The notes under the pieces were generated by a model. That model saw only the letters and a program-made list of their open reading frames with translations. It did not search any database and had not been told where the DNA came from. A stretch of 64,000 nucleotides of DNA from Microterricola pindariensis (lineage in GTDB: Bacteria > Actinomycetota > Actinomycetes > Actinomycetales > Microbacteriaceae): positions 1 through 64,000 of the forward strand of contig NZ_MPZN01000010.1 in NCBI RefSeq assembly GCF_002936985.1. Reading direction: 5' to 3'. Positions 61,131 through 64,000 of the stretch are shown here, one piece after another; the first letter of the stretch is position 1, and every line of letters begins with the position of its first letter. Position numbers and translations under genes: made by a program.

Positions 61131-61236
61131 GTTGGTCGAGTAGGCCCGCCAGGGCCGTATCGAGACCCTGGCAGGGCGTGAAACGGTGTCGGGTGCGGGG
61201 TCTCGATACGCTCGTTCCTCGCTACTCGACCAGCGG
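61131..61236. repeat. TTGGTCGAGTAG-family repeat
   Basis: A 106-bp copy from GTTGGTCGAGTAG to CTACTCGACCAGCGG. It is almost identical along its whole length to 61372-61477, including the inner ACCCTGGCAGGGCGTG stretch, so the two copies are a recent duplication. Confidence 0.85.
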
Positions 61237-61371
61237 TGGGGTGCGACTCCCGTGTCGTTCGGGGAGCGCCGGCGGCCGAAGCCAACACGTGCTGCCCGCC
61301 TCGCGTCGGCTTCGGGGGCTGCGCTGCTCCTTCGTCGCGGCGCGGCCCCCTCGAGCCGACGTGGCTCTCCC

Positions 61372-61477
61372 GCTGGTCGAGTAGGCCCGCCAGGGCCGTA
61401 TCGAGACCCTGGCAGGGCGTGAAACGGTGTCGGGTGCGGGGTCTCGATACGCTCGTTCCTCGCTACTCGACCAGCGG
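61372..61477. repeat. TTGGTCGAGTAG-family repeat
   Basis: The second near-identical copy, 241 bp from the first. The shared sequence continues beyond the element (TGGGGTGCG), which supports duplication of a larger segment rather than independent insertion. Confidence 0.85.
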
Positions 61478-61584
61478 TGGGGTGCGCCTTCCCCGTTGGC
61501 TCGAGGGAGCGCCAGCGACCGAAGCCGACAGCGCCCGTCCCGAAGAACCCCCACGAGGAGCCGCGACTGCGCTTCTCCACGCCA

Positions 61585-61729
61585 GCGGGGGTCTGGGGGT
61601 CGGCGGGGTGTCGAGTTATGACGGTTTCGGCCGGGCCCGCCTCGCACCCAACCGCAACCCACTCTCGAAAAAGGGGCCCGGGCGAAACCGTCATTGTTTG
61701 AGCTGAGGAGCCGACCCCCAGGCCCCCGC
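61585..61729. repeat. 145-bp nested inverted repeat
   Basis: The outer 20-base arms (61585-61604 and 61710-61729) pair with one mismatch. The inner 21-base arms (61618-61638 and 61674-61694, ATGACGGTTTCGG at the left edge) also pair with one mismatch. A 35-base unpaired centre includes CTCTCGAAAAAGG. It lies between two convergent genes. Confidence 0.85.
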
Positions 61730-61747
61730 GGTATCCGCGGAGATGCC

Positions 61748-63361
61748 CTAGAGCGACTCCTCCAACACCGCCATGGCGGCATTGTGCCCGCCCAGCCCGC
61801 TGACTGCCCCGCCGCGCACCGCGCCGGAGCCGCAGATCAGCACGCGCGGGTGCGCCGTCGCGACGCCCCAGCGCTCGGCCGCTGTATCGCGGGGCGCGTC
61901 GTCCTCCAGGAACGGCCAGGACAGCGGGCCGTGGAAGATGTTGCCGCCTGAGAGGTTCAGCGCGTGCTCGAGGTCGAGGGTCGTCTTCGTCTCGATGCAC
62001 GGGTTGCCGGCGGCATCCAGCATCACGACGTCCTTGATCGGCTCGGCCAGCACCGAGTTCAGCGAGGCCAGCACGGCCGCCTGCAGGCGCGCGCGGGTGG
62101 CGTCGTTGTTCTCCTCGGTCAGCCAGCGGTCCGGCGCGTGCAGGGCGAAGATGGTGAGCGTGTGCGCCCCGGATTCCGCGAGCTCCGGCCCGAGGATCGT
62201 CGGGTCGGCCAGCGTGTGGCAGTAGATCTCGCACGGCAGGATGTCGGGGATCTCGCCGCGCGCGGCCTCGGCGTACGTGCCCTCCAGCTGGCTGTACAGC
62301 TCGTTGATGTGGAAGGTGCCGCCGAAGGCCGCCTCGGGCGTGACGGTGGTGTCGCGCAGCTTCGGCAGCCGCTTCAGCATGAGGTTCACCTTGACCTGCG
62401 CACCCTCCGGGCGGGCGGCGACGGCATCCGCCGGGGCGTCGGCCGGCACCCCGACGCGGGCGCTCGATGCCCCGCCGGCGGCCAGCAGCTGGTCCAGCAC
62501 GTAGGGGGAGACGTTCGCGAGCACCGTGGTGCCGACGGCGACCCGCTCGTGGCCGTTGCGCAGGTAGCGCACGGCGCCGTCGGCGGTGAGGCTGACCACG
62601 TCGGCGCCGGTGACGATCCGCGCCCCGGCGAGTCGGGCGGCGCGCTCGATCTCGCCAGAGACGGCGCCCATGCCGCCGATCGGCACGTGCCAGTCCCCGG
62701 TCTCGTTGCCGATCACGTGGTAGAGGAAGCACCGGTTGGCGTCCAGCGAGGGGTCGTCGCTCGAGGTGAAGGTCCCGATCAGCCCGTCGGTGGCGACGAC
62801 GCCGCGCACGAGGTCGCTGTCGAAGCGCTCGGTGATCACCTGGCCGAGCGGGCGCTCGAAGAAGCTGGCCCAGAGGGCGTCGTCGTCGACCAGGCGGCGC
62901 ACCTCGCTGCGCGTCGGCAGCGGCTCGCACACGGTCGGGAACAGGGCCTCCGCCACGCGCGCGGTGTCGGCGTAGAAGTCGTTCCAGGCGGCGAAGTCTC
63001 CGGCGGCGCCGACCCGGGCGAAGGAGGCGCGGGTGGCCCGGCGGTTGCTGTTGTCGACGAGCAGGCCGGTCTCGGTGTCGGCCGGGTTCGGGGTGTACGA
63101 GCTGAAGCGGCGGTGGGCCAGGCGGATGTCGAGGCCGAGCTCGTCGATGATGCGCTTCGGCAGTAGGCTCACCAGGTAGGAGTAGCGCGAGAGCCGGGCG
63201 TCGACGCCCTCGAACGCCGCGGCCGAGACGGCCGCGCCGCCCAGCCGCTCCTCGCGCTCGAGCAGGAGCACGCTCTTTCCCGCCTTGGCGAGGTAGGCGG
63301 CCGCAACGAGTCCGTTGTGCCCGCCGCCGACAATCACAACGTCGTGAGTAGCTTCAGTCAT
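61748..63361 (-). CDS. FAD-dependent oxidoreductase of the phytoene-desaturase-like/PYROXD2 group
   Basis: A 537-residue flavoprotein. DVVIVGGGHNGLVAAAYLAKAGKSVLLLER binds FAD, and ICGSGAVRGGAVSGLGGHNAAMAVLEE is the C-terminal FAD segment of the GxGxxPGG-like class. It resembles NAD(P)/FAD oxidoreductases annotated as phytoene dehydrogenase-like, but it is far from the crt operon and lacks the CrtI C-terminal signature. The substrate is unknown. TAGGCT ends 6 bases before the ATG. Confidence 0.87.
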   Translation of the reverse strand: MTEATHDVVIVGGGHNGLVAAAYLAKAGKSVLLLEREERLGGAAVSAAAFEGVDARLSRYSYLVSLLPKRIIDELGLDIRLAHRRFSSYTPNPADTETGLLVDNSNRRATRASFARVGAAGDFAAWNDFYADTARVAEALFPTVCEPLPTRSEVRRLVDDDALWASFFERPLGQVITERFDSDLVRGVVATDGLIGTFTSSDDPSLDANRCFLYHVIGNETGDWHVPIGGMGAVSGEIERAARLAGARIVTGADVVSLTADGAVRYLRNGHERVAVGTTVLANVSPYVLDQLLAAGGASSARVGVPADAPADAVAARPEGAQVKVNLMLKRLPKLRDTTVTPEAAFGGTFHINELYSQLEGTYAEAARGEIPDILPCEIYCHTLADPTILGPELAESGAHTLTIFALHAPDRWLTEENNDATRARLQAAVLASLNSVLAEPIKDVVMLDAAGNPCIETKTTLDLEHALNLSGGNIFHGPLSWPFLEDDAPRDTAAERWGVATAHPRVLICGSGAVRGGAVSGLGGHNAAMAVLEESL

Positions 63362-63367
63362 GGATCG

Positions 63368-63373
63368 AGCCTA
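63368..63373 (-). promoter_or_regulatory. -10 box (TAGGCT), leaderless start of the FAD oxidoreductase gene
   Basis: On the minus strand TAGGCT ends 6 bases before the ATG at 63361. Confidence 0.6.
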
Positions 63374-63411
63374 GAGGCTGCGGATGCCGCCCCTGCCCGG
63401 CCCCGGGCGGC

Positions 63412-63879
63412 TCAGTATCCGCCGTTGCTGGAGTCGGCGTTGTCCAGGGTTCCGATCTCGGTGTCCGCGTCGTTGAAGACCGTCATCGTCGTGCCCTCGA
63501 TCGTCGCCGTGTTCAGCGCGGACAGCCAGGTGTCAACGCCCTCGCAGGCCATCAGCGTCGACGCGACGTTCTCGAAGTCGATCGTGGTGCCGTCCAGCTG
63601 CCATCCACCGTTCAAGGTGTTGCAGCCGTCGGAGCCGGTGAAGCTGCCGTCATCCGAGAAGGTCAGGAACGGAACGCCCGTCGTGTCGACGGTGCCCCAG
63701 GTGCCGACCGGGTCCGGGCCGCCGGGCGTGCCGGCGCCGCTGTTCGCGCAGCCGGAGAGCCCGAGGGCCGCGACGGCCGCGACGGCAATGGCAACCGACG
63801 CGCGGGTGCGGCCGGCGCGGGCGCCAACGGTGCGTCGGCCTGAGCTGTGGCGGGGGAGGGTACTCGTCATCTGTGGCAT
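63412..63879 (-). CDS. META-domain lipoprotein
   Basis: A 155-residue protein. A basic N-terminus and hydrophobic stretch end in the lipobox LGLSGC (Cys44). The mature part (VGTWGTVDTTGVPFLTFSDDGSFTGSDGCNTLNGGWQLDG) has the META/HslJ-like pattern, including a conserved GSDGCN turn and a second Cys in LMACEG that could form a disulfide. A second in-frame ATG at 63870 is an alternative start. It is anchored on the outer face of the membrane. Function unknown. Confidence 0.87.
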   Translation of the reverse strand: MPQMTSTLPRHSSGRRTVGARAGRTRASVAIAVAAVAALGLSGCANSGAGTPGGPDPVGTWGTVDTTGVPFLTFSDDGSFTGSDGCNTLNGGWQLDGTTIDFENVASTLMACEGVDTWLSALNTATIEGTTMTVFNDADTEIGTLDNADSSNGGY

Positions 63880-63982
63880 CCGTTCGCGATGTGTGCCGGC
63901 CGTGGCCGGGCCCGATGGGCTCCACGGTAGCCCGTGCGCAGCGGGTATGCGAGCAATGGGATCAAAACGTTAGCGCCAGCAC

Positions 63983-63988
63983 TACTCT
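63983..63988 (+). promoter_or_regulatory. -10 box (TACTCT) for a gene starting at 63995
   Basis: TACTCT ends 6 bases before an ATG, the leaderless geometry seen repeatedly in the window. Confidence 0.5.
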
Positions 63989-63994
63989 CTAGCC

Positions 63995-64000
63995 ATGGAC
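63995..64000 (+). CDS. First two codons of a gene running off the window
   Basis: Only ATG GAC is present. The call rests on the TACTCT box at the leaderless distance. The product cannot be known from this window. Confidence 0.4.

Larger units (their letters stand above)
61055..61747. other. 693-bp gene-free region with repeats and a large palindrome
   Basis: It lies between the convergent pepA and oxidoreductase genes. It holds a partial TTGGTCGAG-type copy (about 61075-61120), two full copies 241 bp apart (61131-61236, 61372-61477), a TTGGCTCGAGGGAGCG element (61496-61529) and the nested inverted repeat at 61585-61729. No gene is supported. Confidence 0.8.

Noticed and set aside
61074-61706. 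Open frames between pepA and the oxidoreductase gene
   Set aside because: They are built from TTGGTCGAGTAG repeats and the nested palindrome. The protein patterns (SRYARSSLLDQR) merely translate the repeat.
61748-63361. Second phytoene desaturase of the carotenoid pathway
   Set aside because: It lacks the CrtI C-terminal signature and operon context. The PYROXD2-like group is a better match.

Overview
The window is about 70% G+C. Its gene families, its string of ATGA/GTGA stop-start overlaps and its C50-carotenoid locus point to a high-GC actinobacterium, most likely of the family Microbacteriaceae. This placement comes from gene content and repeat style, not from a database search. No rRNA, tRNA, CRISPR array, integrase or transposase gene was found. 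Most genes are housekeeping or metabolic.

Layout. 1-231: intergenic repeats. 232-18884: a heme locus. hemA and a GNAT gene run leftwards. hemE-cgoX, a three-gene envelope cluster (YtxH-like, holin-like, DUF3618) and hemQ-hemH-hemC-hemD run rightwards. Next come a divergent MarR gene and idi-crtE-crtB-crtI-crtYe-crtYf-crtEb-hemB-hemL. In this last run every junction overlaps, so the carotenoid genes and hemB-hemL look like one translationally coupled operon, closed by a strong hairpin terminator. The heme genes present (cgoX, hemQ/chdC, hemH/cpfC) indicate the coproporphyrin-dependent route. 19026-24209: a PH-like hypothetical protein, a broken winged-helix gene, an acrylyl-CoA reductase-like MDR, a two-gene ABC exporter, panD and a PEP-mutase-like gene. 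24362-28351: an iron-box-controlled siderophore ABC importer. 28358-36062: a TetR/MDR divergent pair, membrane proteins, trhO, a PEBP, a LysE-type exporter, a 3-hydroxyisobutyryl-CoA hydrolase and a CPBP protease. 36204-40657: a GntR regulator and the 2-methylcitrate genes prpD-prpB-prpC for propionate use. 40847-47285: a thioesterase, then a ROK regulator, a 17-residue leader ORF, an SsuABC-like importer and a cytoplasmic sulfatase, read here as a sulfate-ester import and desulfation module. 47385-51773: a hypothetical gene, an SRPBCC/ArsR pair, and a DGPF (YCII) protein followed by an ECF42-type sigma factor. 51828-64000: a CsoR-box-controlled copper P-type ATPase, an AI-2E-family protein, an SRPBCC protein, an HxlR/DoxX pair, an MFS exporter, pepA, an FAD oxidoreductase, a META lipoprotein and the first codons of one more gene.

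Regulation is unusually readable. At least seven regulators or responsive genes have perfect or near-perfect inverted repeats at their promoters (MarR, DtxR/IdeR box, TetR, GntR, ArsR, CsoR, HxlR). About a dozen genes have a TANNNT -10 box only 6-7 bases before the start codon, which predicts leaderless mRNAs.

Non-coding structure is rich. There is a family of roughly 106-bp repeats with TTGGTCGAGTAG-type ends, including a 263-bp tandem duplication at 54266-54760. There is a family of long intergenic palindromes with TGCGCCAGTTC ends and a 145-bp nested inverted repeat at 61585-61729. The word CGGATGCC (or GGCATCCG) occurs about once per 650 bp, which is far above expectation.
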